Source of the DNA: Heloderma charlesbogerti
Taxonomy: Eukaryota > Chordata > Lepidosauria > Squamata > Helodermatidae
Length of the DNA: 64,000 bases
Assembly (NCBI GenBank): GCA_026122225.1
Contig: JANEZZ010001476.1
Span: 1-64,000, forward strand
Direction: 5' to 3'
This document shows positions 52,319-63,564 of the stretch, piece by piece. Each line of letters begins with the position of its first letter. Position 1 is the stretch's first letter. The notes beneath the pieces were generated by a model. That model did no database searches, was not told where the DNA came from, and saw only the letters and a list, made by a program, of their open reading frames with translations. The translations under genes and the position numbers were made by a program.

Positions 52319-52357
<39 letters not shown>
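50893..52357 (+). mobile_element. L2-clade LINE, 5' truncated
   Basis: The reverse transcriptase begins at about 50940 ([20 protein letters not shown]) with [40 protein letters not shown] and a broken YADD block near 51330. It then has the conserved C-terminal LRELRWLPICYQARFKVLVL and a 3' UTR ending in (AAAT)n. It has a stop at 51288 and further stops near 51690-51720, and is intermediate in age. Confidence 0.9.
52318..52357 (+). repeat. (AAAT)n tail of L2
   Basis: About ten AAAT units end the L2 copy at 50.9-52.36 kb. Comparable short tails lie at 25682-25706 and 62277-62305. Confidence 0.9.
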
Positions 52358-52880
52358 CTTGCTTGGCCTTGGATATTATGCACCATGGGTTTGCAGATGA
52401 GGGCATTCATTTGTTCCTAATATTTACAATGTTAATTATAGAAGAAGGAAGGGCAATAGCAAGAATACCTGCAGAAGAAATTCTCTCTGGTGTGGAGGGC
52501 AGGAGGAAGTCTTTGGTACCAGTGACTGACTTCTCCTTCTTCATCAATTTGTCTCATCCTATTTTAAAGTCAACTTAGCTGACCTGCTGTTGTGTGTTTT
52601 ATGTGTTAATTCTTCAGTTCTTTATTAGGAAAGTGTTGTTCTCCACTTATCTGTGTTGCTTACACCCAGTTTTCTGAGGTGAACTTTCTCTGAGCATGCA
52701 GGCTCCACATAGCCATCATGCCATTTATTTGCAAGTCCCTTTTTTTCTGTAGGTGAGATCTAATAAAGAGAGCATGGCACTTCCTTTTTAAAAGCAATTT
52801 TGCATTCTTTAGCTTTTGCATTGTCTGAAATTCTGAGTCTGGCTTGACAAGATGCATTTCTAGTTTAAAGGGGGTCGGGC

Positions 52881-54135
52881 TAGAGATGTCACAGAAACAT
52901 GCAATGGAACCAAATGAGTTTGGATTTTTGTGAATCCCACCTGTGGATTTCACAGCAGACCAGCCTTCCCCCTGTCGGGCAGATTCTGCCGATTTACAGA
53001 CAGTTTTTCTTACTTTCCTGAGTTTGCAAATTTTGTGCAAGTTCAGAAACAAAAAATTAGGGGTGGACGAAAGTCCCTTACCTGTCCTCGAAGGACGTTC
53101 GCGGTGGGGGGGAGGCGCTTCGCTGCTCCCCCTGCGAAGTTCCGGCCGGGGGGGGAGGCTTCCCGCCTCGGCCCGGCCGAAATTCAGGCCGGGGGGGAGG
53201 CTTCCCGCCTCGGCCCGGCCGAAATTCAGGCTGGGGAGGAGGCTTCCCGCCTTGCCCGGCCGCGAACGTGAATGTTTTTTTTTTTAAAAAAAAAAACGCC
53301 CCCTGATAGGCTACTTGACGATTCACATAGCCTATCATGGCTAGATCTGCAAAGTCAGCCGTGATAGGCTACGTCAATCGTCACGTAGCCTATCACGGGT
53401 GACTTAAAAAAAAAAAAAAGCGCGTATGCTAATGGCGGCCCCCATAGGGAGCCGCCATTCGCGTTCCTTATTTAGTCGCTGTAGTCTACATAATTGTTTA
53501 CGTAGACTACGGCAAAAATAAGGGCAACGCAAATAGCGTTGCCCTTATTTTCGCCGTAGTCTATGTAAATCTTTACGTAGACTACAGCGACCAAATAAGG
53601 AACGGGAATGGCGGCTCCCTATGGAGGCCACCATTATCCGTACACACTTTTTTTTTTTTTTTTAAGTCACACGTGATAGGCTACATGACGATTGACGTAG
53701 CCTATCACGGCTGACTTTGCAAATCTAGCCGTGATAGGCTACGTTAATCGTTACGTAGCCTATCAGGGGGCGTTTTTTTTTTCTTTTATTGCAATGGCGG
53801 CGCTGGCAGCCGGTTGAAAGACTGGCTGCTGCTCCCGCCCTGCTCGAACACCCGCCGAACCGCCAGCCGGACCCGCCGCCGGGAGGGACATTCGGCAAAG
53901 GTAAGTCCCGTCCCGGGGCGGGTGCGGGGGGCAGGGGGGTTCGGAGGATTTCTCCCCGAAACTTGTTCGGGGGGCCGAACACGTTGGCGCTCGGCCCCCC
54001 GAAGTTTCGGGGAGAAATTCTCCGCCAACCCTACAAAAAATCCAATTCCTTCAATGGGTGGACCACAGAACAAAAGGCACCTGACAATCTGTGAAACACA
54101 GATGGAATAGAGTTTACACAATCCATATGTCCCTA
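52881..54135. mobile_element. hAT-type AT-rich element split by E13
   Basis: The left part (52881-53057, TAGAGATGTCACAGAAACAT) and the right part (54042-54135, GGCACCTGACAATCTGTGAA then TATGTCCCTA) are two ends of the family represented at 18252-18679. That copy likewise reads TGCCTGACAATCCACAAAAT before its right end. Confidence 0.7.
53058..54033. mobile_element. hAT-type palindromic element nested in another element (E13)
   Basis: 976 bp, TAGGGGTG...CCAACCCTA, perfect target duplication CAAAAAAT (53050-53057 and 54034-54041). Its organisation is that of E3 in the opposite orientation: GC-rich ends, paired GTGATAGGCTACGT palindromes and central TAGTCTAC palindromes around a GCAACGC core. 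Both ends have outward GGTAAG motifs. Confidence 0.93.
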
Positions 54136-54239
54136 GAGAGGGGCAAAGAGGGACAAAGGGAAAATTAGAGAATGGAAGGGTGATACCAAAGAGGCAGGGC
54201 AAAAGGGGTTCAAGGACCCACAAAAACCTGGAACCAGCC

Positions 54240-54600
54240 TAATATAGGAGGGGAGGTTCTGCTGCAAGCAAGCCACACCACTGAGCGGGTTAAGAGTTAT
54301 AGCCAGCAAGTTTGAATTGTGCCCAGGAACTCATTGCAGTTCTTCCCCAGTGGCACATCTCAGCAACCTTGTCCCAGCATTCTGGGCCAGTTGTAGTTTC
54401 TTTGCACCTTTCTGAGTCAGCCTCACATGAAGCACATAGCAGGAGTCAAACACAGAGTTTACCAAAGGATGTGTCATGGAAGCCATCAGATCGTTGCTGC
54501 CCAGCAGAGGATGTAGTTGGAAAAGGTGCACCTGGCCACAGGTGCCGCCTAATAATCTGGCAGCAGAGATTTGTACAGAGCACTATAACAATTATATTAG
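54240..54600 (-). mobile_element. Degenerate antisense L2 fragment
   Basis: Plus-strand phrases such as GGCCAGTTGTAGTTTCTTTG and AGCAACCTTGTCCCAGCATT match the antisense of the L2 segment coding [17 protein letters not shown] in the better copies. It is strongly diverged. Confidence 0.5.
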
Positions 54601-54663
54601 CTCACTAGAGTACAATGATGCCCACATCTTACAAATACTACATTTTCTTTTTCCAGAACACAA

Positions 54664-54893
54664 TGGGTTAAATCCAACATTGCTCAGCTGGAATTCCTCC
54701 TACTGTCCTCCCCCTTGCTCTACCCTCCCCCCTTTCAGCCCTCCCTACATCCCCAAAATCTGCTTTGGAGGGTTCCCCAACCCTCCAGACCAGATTTGGG
54801 AAGGCATGGGGACCTCTAAGGGGAGGGGAAACCTGTACTGCTAGCAGTTTCTGTCCTGCTGGAGGATTTCTGCCATTGGATCTAACCCAATCT
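54664..54893. mobile_element. Inverted-repeat MITE-like element
   Basis: About 230 bp. TGGGTTAAATCCAA at the left is the inverse of TTGGATCTAACCCA at the right (13 of 14), and the arms continue with AATTCCTCC / GGAGGATTT. It is non-coding. Confidence 0.65.
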
Positions 54894-55379
54894 GTAAACA
54901 CATTTGAAGCATGAAAGATAATTGGATAGATTTGGCTTTTTAAGGCTTTGAAGCTCTGGATTCTATCCAATAGTTAGAAAAGTACAAGTCATTCAATGTA
55001 CACATGAGGAGGGTTAACTTGAACCCACTCCCATATTGGGTGTGTGTCTTTGGTACCCATGTAAAGGGACCCTATGTGTGTACTAATGTACCTGAGTTAT
55101 GTTCCTCCACCATAGGGGGATCCCTGATTGGCCTAAGATTCCCTTTGTGTTCAGTTAGACCTGCCCTCAATTTCTTTGGGCTGTAATAGCAACAGATAGT
55201 GCAGTTCCATTATGAGACTTCGGAAGAGCTTTGTTATATGGTTGAAGGTAGAAACTGTTTCTTTGTGCTACGAATTGCAGACCTGACTCCTAGTAAATTC
55301 AGGACAAATCCCAGAGAGGCTAATCTCTCCCCTTTGGCTTTGAGTGAGACTTACAGTTATCTAGGAGTGGGTAAGAAAT

Positions 55380-55780
55380 TCATTCTTTTGTTTTTGACCA
55401 GAATATCCGATTTGCACCTTAGAGAACCAAACACAGAGCCAAACACCATCTGTGGCCTGAATGCCATACATTTCCAAGTTTGCAATGCAATTCACACAAC
55501 AACAAAACACATTTGAGAAATGCATTTAAAAAATGTGGATAAAAAATGTGTACATTTAAAAAATGTGCACAACTACATTTTAGTGAATGGGAGAAAAAAT
55601 GTGTACTTTTTTTTTTTAAAAAAGTACACTACTGATGCATATTTCGGGGGAAACGTACATGGAAATACATGTAAATCTTTGTGCACCCAAGCGCACAATC
55701 TGATGCCGACACAAGTCCAAATGGGCTGTGAGGTGGAAACTGGTGAACCTTGAGGAGCTTTGTGTTTCACTGAATGGCCC
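55380..55780. mobile_element. AT-rich family fragment
   Basis: AGAGCCAAACACCATCTGTG, CATTTGAGAAATGCATTTAA and AAAATGTGCACAACTACATT match 3040-3200 closely (ACACAATCTGTGGTCTGAAT, AAATGTGCACAACTGCATTT). It is one of several dispersed copies. Confidence 0.55.
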
Positions 55781-55789
55781 TTCCCTACT

Positions 55790-56380
55790 GTTATCACACA
55801 CAGCATGGAACAAGGGCCTTTCAGCCTCTTCAGTTCTCCAAATGGCAAGAGAGAGCACCATTTTTAAAATCACTTGTTAATTCTGGCAGCATAGGCATTA
55901 TATTGCAGGACATGGAAATGCAAAGAACATTTGAGTTTTGTTTGTGAAAATGGCCAAAGCTTTTTGCTTAACATCAGATGGCACAACTTCAAAACCTTTG
56001 CTGTTTCCCTCCTTGAACATATAGGTTACTTTTTCAACCAAAGATACCTCACCATTTGTGTGTAATTATTAACATTTTATGGAGATTCTTTTTAAAAAAA
56101 TATAGACTAACAAACAATCCCTGTTTCCCCTTCCCCTCCAGACCCACCTGTTTACGTCTCCCTCCTGTCACCTCTTTTTAACATACACATTTCTATCTGT
56201 TAAATCTCCTGCCAGCTCAGTGCACAGAAGTTCATCACAGTCCAGGCCTGGCCATGACTTTTTACTACATGGCTGCTCAGCACAAGCCAACCCAGTTCAC
56301 CAAAGTTCAGTTCACGTCAACTCAAACTAAAGCCAGGTCAGCTGGTGAGGTCAGGCACATTCAGATTCATATGCCAAACC
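55790..56380 (+). repeat. Unclassified repeat family, tandem copy 1
   Basis: Runs from GGGCCTTTCAGCCTCTTCAG to GTCAGCTGGTGAGGTCAGGC, in the same order as 12030-13075. Copy 2 follows about 70 bp later, giving a direct tandem pair with a period near 0.65 kb. Confidence 0.7.
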
Positions 56381-56449
56381 CAACTCCCACTAGATTCACA
56401 CAGCAGGATTCAGAGAGGCTAATGTCTCCCCCTCAGCTTTAACTTAGGC

Positions 56450-57020
56450 CGAGTGTTAATGCGCATAGCACCAAACAGGTGCCTTCCAGAATTCTTCAGT
56501 CACATGACATTTCTAAAATCCATGTTGTGTTCCTGCCAATGTATGTTTAAGATTCACATCACAGAGTGTGGAAATGCAAACAGCATTTCAGTTTTGTTTT
56601 TGAAAATGGCCAAAGTGCTTTGCTTCATCTCAGGTGACACAACTTCGTACACCCTTGGCCTTTTCACTGCTTGAACTTATAGGTTGCTTTTACAACCAAA
56701 TGAATCTCAGTTTTAAATTGTAATTATTGACATTTTATTGAAAGATCTTTTGATTTTATACATGACTCAGCAATCCCATTTCCACTTCTGCCGTAAACCA
56801 CCTCTCTGCCTCCCACTCCTCTTTGATCTATAGTGTGCTGCTCATTTCAGTTCAAGCTCATGCCAGCTCAGTTCACAGACGTTCAACACATTCCAGGCCT
56901 GGCTGTGCCTTTTTCATTCCTAGCTGCCGTGCAAAGGCCAGCATGGTTCACCAAAGTTCAGTTTGCATAAACTCCATTTGTTGCCAGATCAGCTGGTGAG
57001 TTCATGCTAGTGCTGTGCTG
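56450..57020 (+). repeat. Unclassified repeat family, tandem copy 2
   Basis: Contains GAGTGTGGAAATGCAAACAG, TTGAAAATGGCCAAAGTGCT, ATTGACATTTTATTGAAAGA, CATTCCAGGCCTGGCTGTGC and CAGATCAGCTGGTGAGTTCA, colinear with copy 1. It is closer to 12.0-13.1 kb in some segments, such as the CATTTTATTG-AAGAT part. Confidence 0.7.
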
Positions 57021-57194
57021 AAATTTTTGGACTATTTTTTCTTCTTCTTCTTCTTCTGACCATTCAAGTCAGGGAGCTGGGTGGAAAGAGCTCACCCATG
57101 AAAATTGTGGGAAAATGTGATAATTTTTGGAAAACTTTTGAGGGTATGGGGCTTTGATATTTACATTACTACTAAGAGCTGGCTGAGGTGTATG

Positions 57195-57815
57195 TTTGTG
57201 TGTGTTCCTTCCATTCTGCACAAGCTGAAGTTTCTGAACCATCTTCAAAGGCAGCCCCACATATAGCACATTACAGTAGTCTACCATGGATGTGCCTAGT
57301 GCATGGATAACTGAGGTAAAGTCCGTCTTCTCCAGATAGGGTTGCAGTTGGCGTACCCAGCATAAGCTGGTAAAAAGTGCTCCTGGACACCACAGCCACC
57401 TGGGCTTCCCCAGTTTGCTCAGAGTCCAGGAGGACCCCCAGACTGAGCACTTGGTCTTTCAGGGGGAGTGCCACTGCCACCCCATCTAAGGCCAGCTGTA
57501 AACCTCCATCCAAAGCAGTTGGTTTCCCAACCCACACCACCTCCGTCTTGTCTGGATTAAGTTTCAGCTTGTTCACCCTCATCCATTCCCAAACAGCCTC
57601 CACACACTGGTTCAAGAGTTCCATAGCCTCCTTGGGATGTGCAGATGGAAACGAGAGGAAGAGCCGAGTGTCATCCACATACTGATGAGATTTCAGCCCA
57701 AGCCTCCTGATGACTTTCCCCAGCAGTTACATGGAGATGTTAAAAAGCATGGGGGGGGGCAAGATAGAACCTTGCAGCACCCCACAAGCTAATGACCACA
57801 TACCTGAGAGTAAGC
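57195..57815 (-). mobile_element. L2-clade LINE fragment
   Basis: The minus strand encodes [35 protein letters not shown] and LPLKDQVLSLGVLLDSE, then after a frameshift DYCNVLYVGLPLKMVQKLQL. These are the post-YADD blocks of L2 reverse transcriptase. Both ends are truncated. Confidence 0.88.
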
Positions 57816-57869
57816 CTCATTGAATTCCAAGCAGGCATACTTCTGATTAAAGATGTGTAGGTATGTATA

Positions 57870-59008
57870 GGATTGTGCTGGCCTGGACTTCATTATGAAC
57901 CACATTAGTCCACAGAGGAAAGAGGCAAGGAGCAGAAGGCTGCAGCTTTGCTCGTACACTTGTGGATAAGCATAAATGTTTGTGCATGAGGATCCCGATT
58001 GGGCAAGGCATGGGATCTTGGAAGGGGCTCCAAGTGCACATCACATAGCTTGACAGAATCTTTAGATTTACTCCCCCCCCCCACACACACACAGAGTAGC
58101 GAAACCCCTTCTCTTTTTCCCCTAGCCTATGGTCCCTTGGGAGGGGATGCACTTTTAATTCAGCCTGGGCACCTCAGGCATCTGCCTTTAACAACCTTCA
58201 AGATACTCTTATATTTCTTTAAGAGTAGTAGAGTGGGTGATATGTGCCCTTTTAATTTTTACCTTGGTTAGATATGAGTAGCATGATTAAGAATGAAGTG
58301 TAGACTCTATGTAAAATAACTAAAACCATTGATTTAGTTTAAAATAACTATTTAAATTATAATAGGTCTCTTTAATATGAAGTTCTTGTTCTTTGTTACA
58401 TTATGATTTACCCTCCTAACCTAACTGAAGGCCTAAGGCCACGATCCACCCCCCTCCCCACTTTCCCTAGGAGATGATGATGCTAATCAAGCCAATCCCT
58501 GTCTGAATCATCTACTGTATATATTCAGCTGTCCCCTTTAACCAACACTCCTTCACTACAGCTCCACTCTCCCATCCAACATTCTCACTGAACAATCACC
58601 CAGCACAAGGCACTCAATCAATCAAACAAACCTGTGTGCCTCAGCTGTGGGCTGCTAAGGTTTGGAGGTGCTGAGATATTGATAAGCCAGATCCAGGTTT
58701 GCTTACAAGTAGACTTTACTGAGTACTTACAGCACACAGGCATACCCAATGGTTGGATCAGACAGCTTCTCTGAACACAGAGCCATGGGGTAAAATGGGT
58801 TTTATACCATACATATTAGCAGTGAGGCAGCATGACATCAGTGAGCATTAATGAGCGTTTATCTGCAACTTTTCCAGCATAGGCTAACAGTGCTGGTTCA
58901 GAAGGAAAACAATCAGGACTTTCCCAGCACAGACACCTGTAGCTTTGCATAAACAGAGCCTCGCTTCTCAGGTGCATCCTAGGCTCTGATAAGATTCAGA
59001 GCTTGTTA
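57870..59008. other. Unassigned sequence, possibly LTR-related at the right end
   Basis: 57870-58600 shows nothing recognisable. 58630-59008 (from about TGTGGGCTGCTAAGG) and 59913-60120 may be two parts of one element interrupted by the BovB, because both lack LINE features and end at the BovB boundaries. This is a guess. Confidence 0.3.
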
Positions 59009-59912
59009 GCATGGAACGTGATGAAGCGGTGATATTTAACTTATATGCAGAGTACATCATGAGAAATGCCAGGTTGGATGAATCACAGGTCGGAATTAAG
59101 ATTGCCGGGAGAATTATCAACAACCTCCGATATGCAGACGATACCACCCTAATGGCAGAAAGTGAAGAGGATCTCAAGAGCCTCTTGTTGAGGGTGAAAG
59201 AGGAGAGTGCAAAAGCTGGTTTGAAACTCAACATTAAAAAAACTAAGATCATGGCATCTGGCCCCATCACTTCCTGCCATATAGAAGGGGAAGAAATGGA
59301 AGCTGTGACAGATTTTACTTTCTTGGGCTCCAAGATCACCGCAGATGGTGACTGTAGCCATGAAATTAAAAGACGCTTGCTCCTTGGGAGGAAAGCTATG
59401 GCAAACCTAGACAGTATAGTCAGAAGCAGAGACATCACCTTGCTGACAAAGGTCCGTCAAATCAAAGCTATGGTTTTCCCAGTAGTAATGTATGGCTGTG
59501 AGAGCTGGACTATAAGGAAGGCTGAGCGCCGAAGAATTGATGCTTTCGAACTGTGGTGCTGGAGAAGATTCTTACGAGTCCCCTGGACTGCAAGGAGGTC
59601 AAATCAGTCCATCCTAAAGGAAATCAACCCTGAGTGCTCATTGGAAGGACAGATTCTGAAGCTGAAGCTGAAATATTTTGGCCACCTAATGCGAAGAGAC
59701 AACTCTCTGGAAAAGACCCTGATGCTGGGAAAGACTGAAGGCAAAAGGAGAAGGGGACGACAGAGGATGAGATGGCTAGATAGCATCACCGATGCAATGA
59801 ATATGAACTTGAGCACACTCCGGGAGAAAGCGCAGGACAGGAAGGCCTGGTGTGCTATGGTCCATGGGGTCACGAAGAGTCGGACACGACTGAATGACTG
59901 AACAACAACAAT
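59009..59912 (+). mobile_element. 5'-truncated BovB LINE (reverse transcriptase C-terminal part)
   Basis: An open frame at 59011-59901 encodes NLYAEYIMRNARLDE, the catalytic YADD block (LRYADDTTLMAE) and the C-terminal region through TKSRTRLND, then the BovB tail. It starts with the same GTGATGAAGCGGYGATATTT segment that replaces the GVRQG region in the copy at about 28.2 kb, so the two share a subfamily-specific junction. Confidence 0.94.
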
Positions 59913-60120
59913 CAGCCAAGTGGCTGACTAGCAGGAAAACTGCAGCTGATGGACTAAAGTCAGAAAGGATTATGGATCTCTAAGCCCCTCTAAAACTACA
60001 GGCCTGGGGCCAATACAGAACCCATACATTCTCTCTCACTCTCCAGGCAACCTCAGATTAAACCAACACAGAGTTTAAATAGATAATACAATGGGGTGGT
60101 TTCAACACACACACACAAAC

Positions 60121-61199
60121 ACAGACCAGGAATTTGGATATGACACCTCTGAGCACTGTTGGAAATAAACTCAAATAAATGCCATTCATGCTGCCATTCA
60201 TATACATGGCAAAACACAAATGTGTGGGGGCTTGGGGGTCATCCCCATGCTGGAAAATGAAACAGAGAGAGGATCTGTTGAGTGCATCTCTGGGATAGTG
60301 TTTGTGCTGTGTGGCTCCCTCCCTAGCATGAGGGAAGGCCAGGTAAAGATCTGATCCTCATCCGTGCACCTGTGAGATTCAGCTAGCACAAGCCTGCCTT
60401 GTCCTCACACTTAAGTTCTTAAGGTCTGTCACAAAGCCAACAGCTAGCTGTCTCCCATCATTTCTTCTTCCAACACTGGTTGGAAGAAGGTTGATAGTCC
60501 TGATGCTATCCAACAAACTGTCAAGGATTTATTCCTTCACCCAACTGCTCCAAAGAATCATCATGCTTTTTCTTCCTTGTGTTCTCCTTTTTAACTTTAT
60601 TTTTATTAAATCCTTTTTAAAAAATAGGGCTGAGCTGTAAAGTTTTGGACTGAAATTTGAAGTCCTGGTGGAATATGTGAATAGTGCCCCAAAACGTTTC
60701 CCCAGCTCACCTTTTTTTCACCACTACCAGCTGTTTTGCAATAGTGGTACTTCTTCTGCCACCAGCAATGGTACCAGTATTAGCAGCTGGTAGTCACCAT
60801 GTCTTTCCCCAGGACAAGTCCACTTGGAATGATGGTAAATGATAAAATAGCCCTGTTTTACAGAAACCGATGGGAAAACCAATGGAGACCATGAGGAACA
60901 TTACAGCCATAGCTACTACTAGTAAGATGTTGCCTCCCACTGAAGCATTAAAATTGTGGAGACCCTTGCAGATCAGCAGTAAAATATGATAAAATGTGAA
61001 TAGCAAGCGAACCAAACCTATTATTGCAAACACCATTTTTCTCATTTAACAAAACATCATCATCATCATTTCTTAGATGCCAGTCTTAAAAAAAAAAAAA
61101 AATCGAGGCCTTTTACAACAAAATCAAAACATGGACAATTTAAAACAGCTACAATAGCTATCACTTAAAGAACAACCACCTGATAAAACTTTTAAAAAG
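60121..61199. other. Unassigned sequence
   Basis: No gene recognised. The 83-codon minus-strand frame at 60794-61045 is hydrophobic but has no family signature. A poly-A tract lies at 61089-61102 and a short CAT microsatellite at 61047-61060. Confidence 0.45.
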
Positions 61200-61318
61200 T
61201 TTCAGATTATGTGTTATGTTGCTGTATTAATGGTTTTAACTTTTGTGAAGCACCCACACAGCTTTGGCTGTTGAGCAGTATACAAATGTAATAAAGAAAT
61301 ATAAATAAATAAATGACA
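61200..61318 (+). mobile_element. L2 3' tail
   Basis: CACACAGCTTTGGCTGTTGA and GCAGTATACAAATGTAATAA with an (AAAT)n-like end match other L2 3' ends in the window. Confidence 0.6.
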
Positions 61319-61482
61319 CAGTGATCATCATAAACAATTCAACGGATGTACTGAATAACCCATCATTAGGGTTGAGCGAAGTCATCTTTGCCCACCCTGC
61401 ATACCACTTGCCAGACTCTCACCGGATGCCTGACCCTGTTCGGTGTACGGGGTGAGCCGTCGGATAGTCTATGGGCACCTAC

Positions 61483-61710
61483 ATAAGAACAAAAGAACAT
61501 AAGAGGAGCCCTGCTGGATCAGACCAAGGGTCCAACTAATAGAGCATTCTGTTCACACAGTGGCCAACCAGCTGTCAACCAGGAATCCACAGGCAGGACA
61601 CGAGTGCGTCAGCACCCTCCCACCCATGTTCCTCAGAAACTGGTGTACATAGTCTCACTGCCTGTGGTACTAGAGGTAGCACCTCACAAGAGCTTGCAAC
61701 TCCTCTTCTT
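61483..61710 (+). mobile_element. CR1-like repeat (GCTGGATCAGACCAAGGG family)
   Basis: AGAACATAAGAGGAGCCCTG, CTGGATCAGACCAAGGGTCC and CAGTGGCCAACCAGCTGTCA match the copies at 30.3 and 31.1 kb. It interrupts a truncated TAGGG-type element starting at about 61373. Confidence 0.6.
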
Positions 61711-61717
61711 CCCATAA

Positions 61718-61925
61718 GCCACCATTTTGTGTAAAAATCACAGGCATGCTACTTATGTAAAACACAGTTCTGCAGAAAATGGCAGCCAAAAATAGCGCTA
61801 CGTACACAAAATTGGACCATTAGTTCCTATAACTTTTCCATAAATGGCACAATGTATGGTCACCATTTTGTGCAAATCATGAATTACATAAGTAGCATAC
61901 CTGTGATTTTTGCACAAAATGTAGG
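61718..61925. mobile_element. Inverted-repeat MITE-like element
   Basis: About 208 bp with 38-bp arms: CATTTTGTGTAAAAATCACA...CTTATGTAA at the left pairs with TTACATAAGTAGCATACCTG...CACAAAATG at the right, with few mismatches. The interior has TAGCGCTACGTACAC and a second small inverted pair (AAAATGG/CCATTTTG). Confidence 0.75.
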
Positions 61926-62104
61926 CTCAATGGGATAAAGAGTAGCTGGGAAACTGCAAGCTTGCCCAACTTGGTGCGCACCAAGGTAGGTCAGATTGGG
62001 GGTCTGCAGAATGGCATCTGGGGAGTGGGGGGAGCTAGTGAGAACTCACCAAACTTCATCCCTAAACTGGACTTGTCTGCCATTGCTACTCATCGTATGC
62101 TATC

Positions 62105-62228
62105 AAATGCCTGGGGATAAAGGAGATTCTTAACCTGGCTCTGATAAGATGATGATGTTGGTTCCAGGCAGGCCTCATCAGGGCGAGCATTCTACGGTCA
62201 GAATACCACAGAGAAGGCCCTCTCCCTT
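62105..62228 (-). mobile_element. Antisense L2 3' fragment
   Basis: Antisense of the L2 segment at 49700-49745: GGCCTCATCAGGGCGAGCAT against ...GATGAGGCC, then ACCACAGAGAAGGCCCTCTC as also seen near 13330. It is cut by a partial hAT start at 62229. Confidence 0.5.
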
Positions 62229-62279
62229 AGGGATGGTGTAAAATCTGCTCCATCTGCATTTCACAGATTGTCAGGCACC

Positions 62280-62361
62280 TATTTATTTATTTATTTATTT
62301 ATTTTTATTACATTTATATCCCAACTTTCTTCCATCATGGAGCTCAAGGTGGCTACATGTG
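62280..62361 (-). mobile_element. LINE 3' tail (antisense)
   Basis: (TATT)n followed by TTACATTTATATCCCAACTT and a GAGCTCAAGGTGGC phrase, the antisense of the common squamate LINE/SINE 3' end. The hAT element at 62370 is inserted just beside it. Confidence 0.5.
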
Positions 62362-62369
62362 GTTCCCAG

Positions 62370-63113
62370 TAGGGATGGGTGGATTACTTACCCTGTTCTG
62401 GGGGGGGGTGTCTGCTGGGGGGGGGGAGGTGATCCGTCCCTCCCATCAGAATCCTCCCTGGCTGGCTCCACTCCACGGTGAGTCTGCGGAGCAACCAGCC
62501 GGGCCCACCCACAGCCAGACTTCCGTCTGCTGCCAGGCTGCGGCTGCAAATGGTGTCCGGCATAGTGGGTGCCATTTGCGTCCCTGCGTTAGCTGTGATA
62601 GGCTACATATATATTTATATAGCCTATCACGGCAAAGAGCAGGGACTCAAATGGCGTAGCGGATGCCATTTGTGTCCCTGCTCTTTTCGTGATAGGTTAC
62701 GTAAATATTTACGTAGCCTATCACGGCTAACGCAGGGATGCAAATAGCGTAGCGGACGCCATTTGCATGCCTGCGTTAGCCGTGATAGGCTACGTATATA
62801 TTTACGTAGCCTATCACGGCAAAGAGTGGCGACGCAAATGGTGTAGTGGGCGCCATTTGCATCCCTGCTCTTTGCCGTGGTCGGCTACATAAATGGTTAC
62901 GTAGCCTATCACGGCTAATGCAGGGAGGCGAATGGCGGCCGCAGACCGGGGCAGCGGATGGACCGGACTGGCCAACGCCAGGTAGGGTCCATCCTGGGAA
63001 AATTTTGCAGGGTGGTGGTGGGGACTGCTCCATTCTGCCACGGACTCTAGGGGGGCGGATTCCTAAGCATCCAGCCTCATTGGAGTCTGTGGCAGAATTC
63101 TCTAACATCCCTA
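62370..63113. mobile_element. hAT-type palindromic element with palindrome array (E14)
   Basis: 744 bp, TAGGGATG...CATCCCTA, perfect target duplication GTTCCCAG (62362-62369 and 63114-63121). Four GTGATAGGCTACGTA palindromes (62595-62630, 62689-62724, about 62781-62816 and 62876-62911) alternate with GGGACGCAAATGGCGTAGCG palindromes at a period of about 90 bp. This makes an array that equals its own reverse complement. Confidence 0.93.
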
Positions 63114-63564
63114 GTTCCCAGGTAGTCTCCCCTACAAGGACTGACCAGATCCAAACCTGTTTAACTTCGGTAAGGTGGTTGCCTCACGTGCCATCAGCCT
63201 ATGCCCTGGGACCTTTTGTTCCATCGTCCGCTCACAGATGCAGATTTGTTTTTCATCCTGCATAAAAATAAATAAATACGTAAGATGTTTCATAAGAATT
63301 TACATAATTTACTTTAGCACTTAACAATTAGCATATCCCCCATTCCATTCAACTTTTCCCCAGCAGAAATGTGTGTATTTTCCTATGAATAAATATGAGT
63401 CAATTTTGGGAAAGTCAAAGAAGCATCCGAAAGTCCATGGACTCCACGTAGCCTGAGGGGGTCGCTGATTCTCCTCCATTTTATTATCCTTAGGTCCTCA
63501 ATGACTGCTCTATCCATTGCATCACATAATCATATTCTGCCAAAGGTGACTTGCCTGATTTGAC

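Noticed and set aside
58630..60120. A complete LTR element interrupted by BovB
   Set aside because: No matching termini or target duplication could be shown; kept only as a low-confidence note.
60794..61045. 83-codon hydrophobic minus-strand frame
   Set aside because: Looks membrane-like but has no family motif, splice context or similar copy; chance ORF is more likely.
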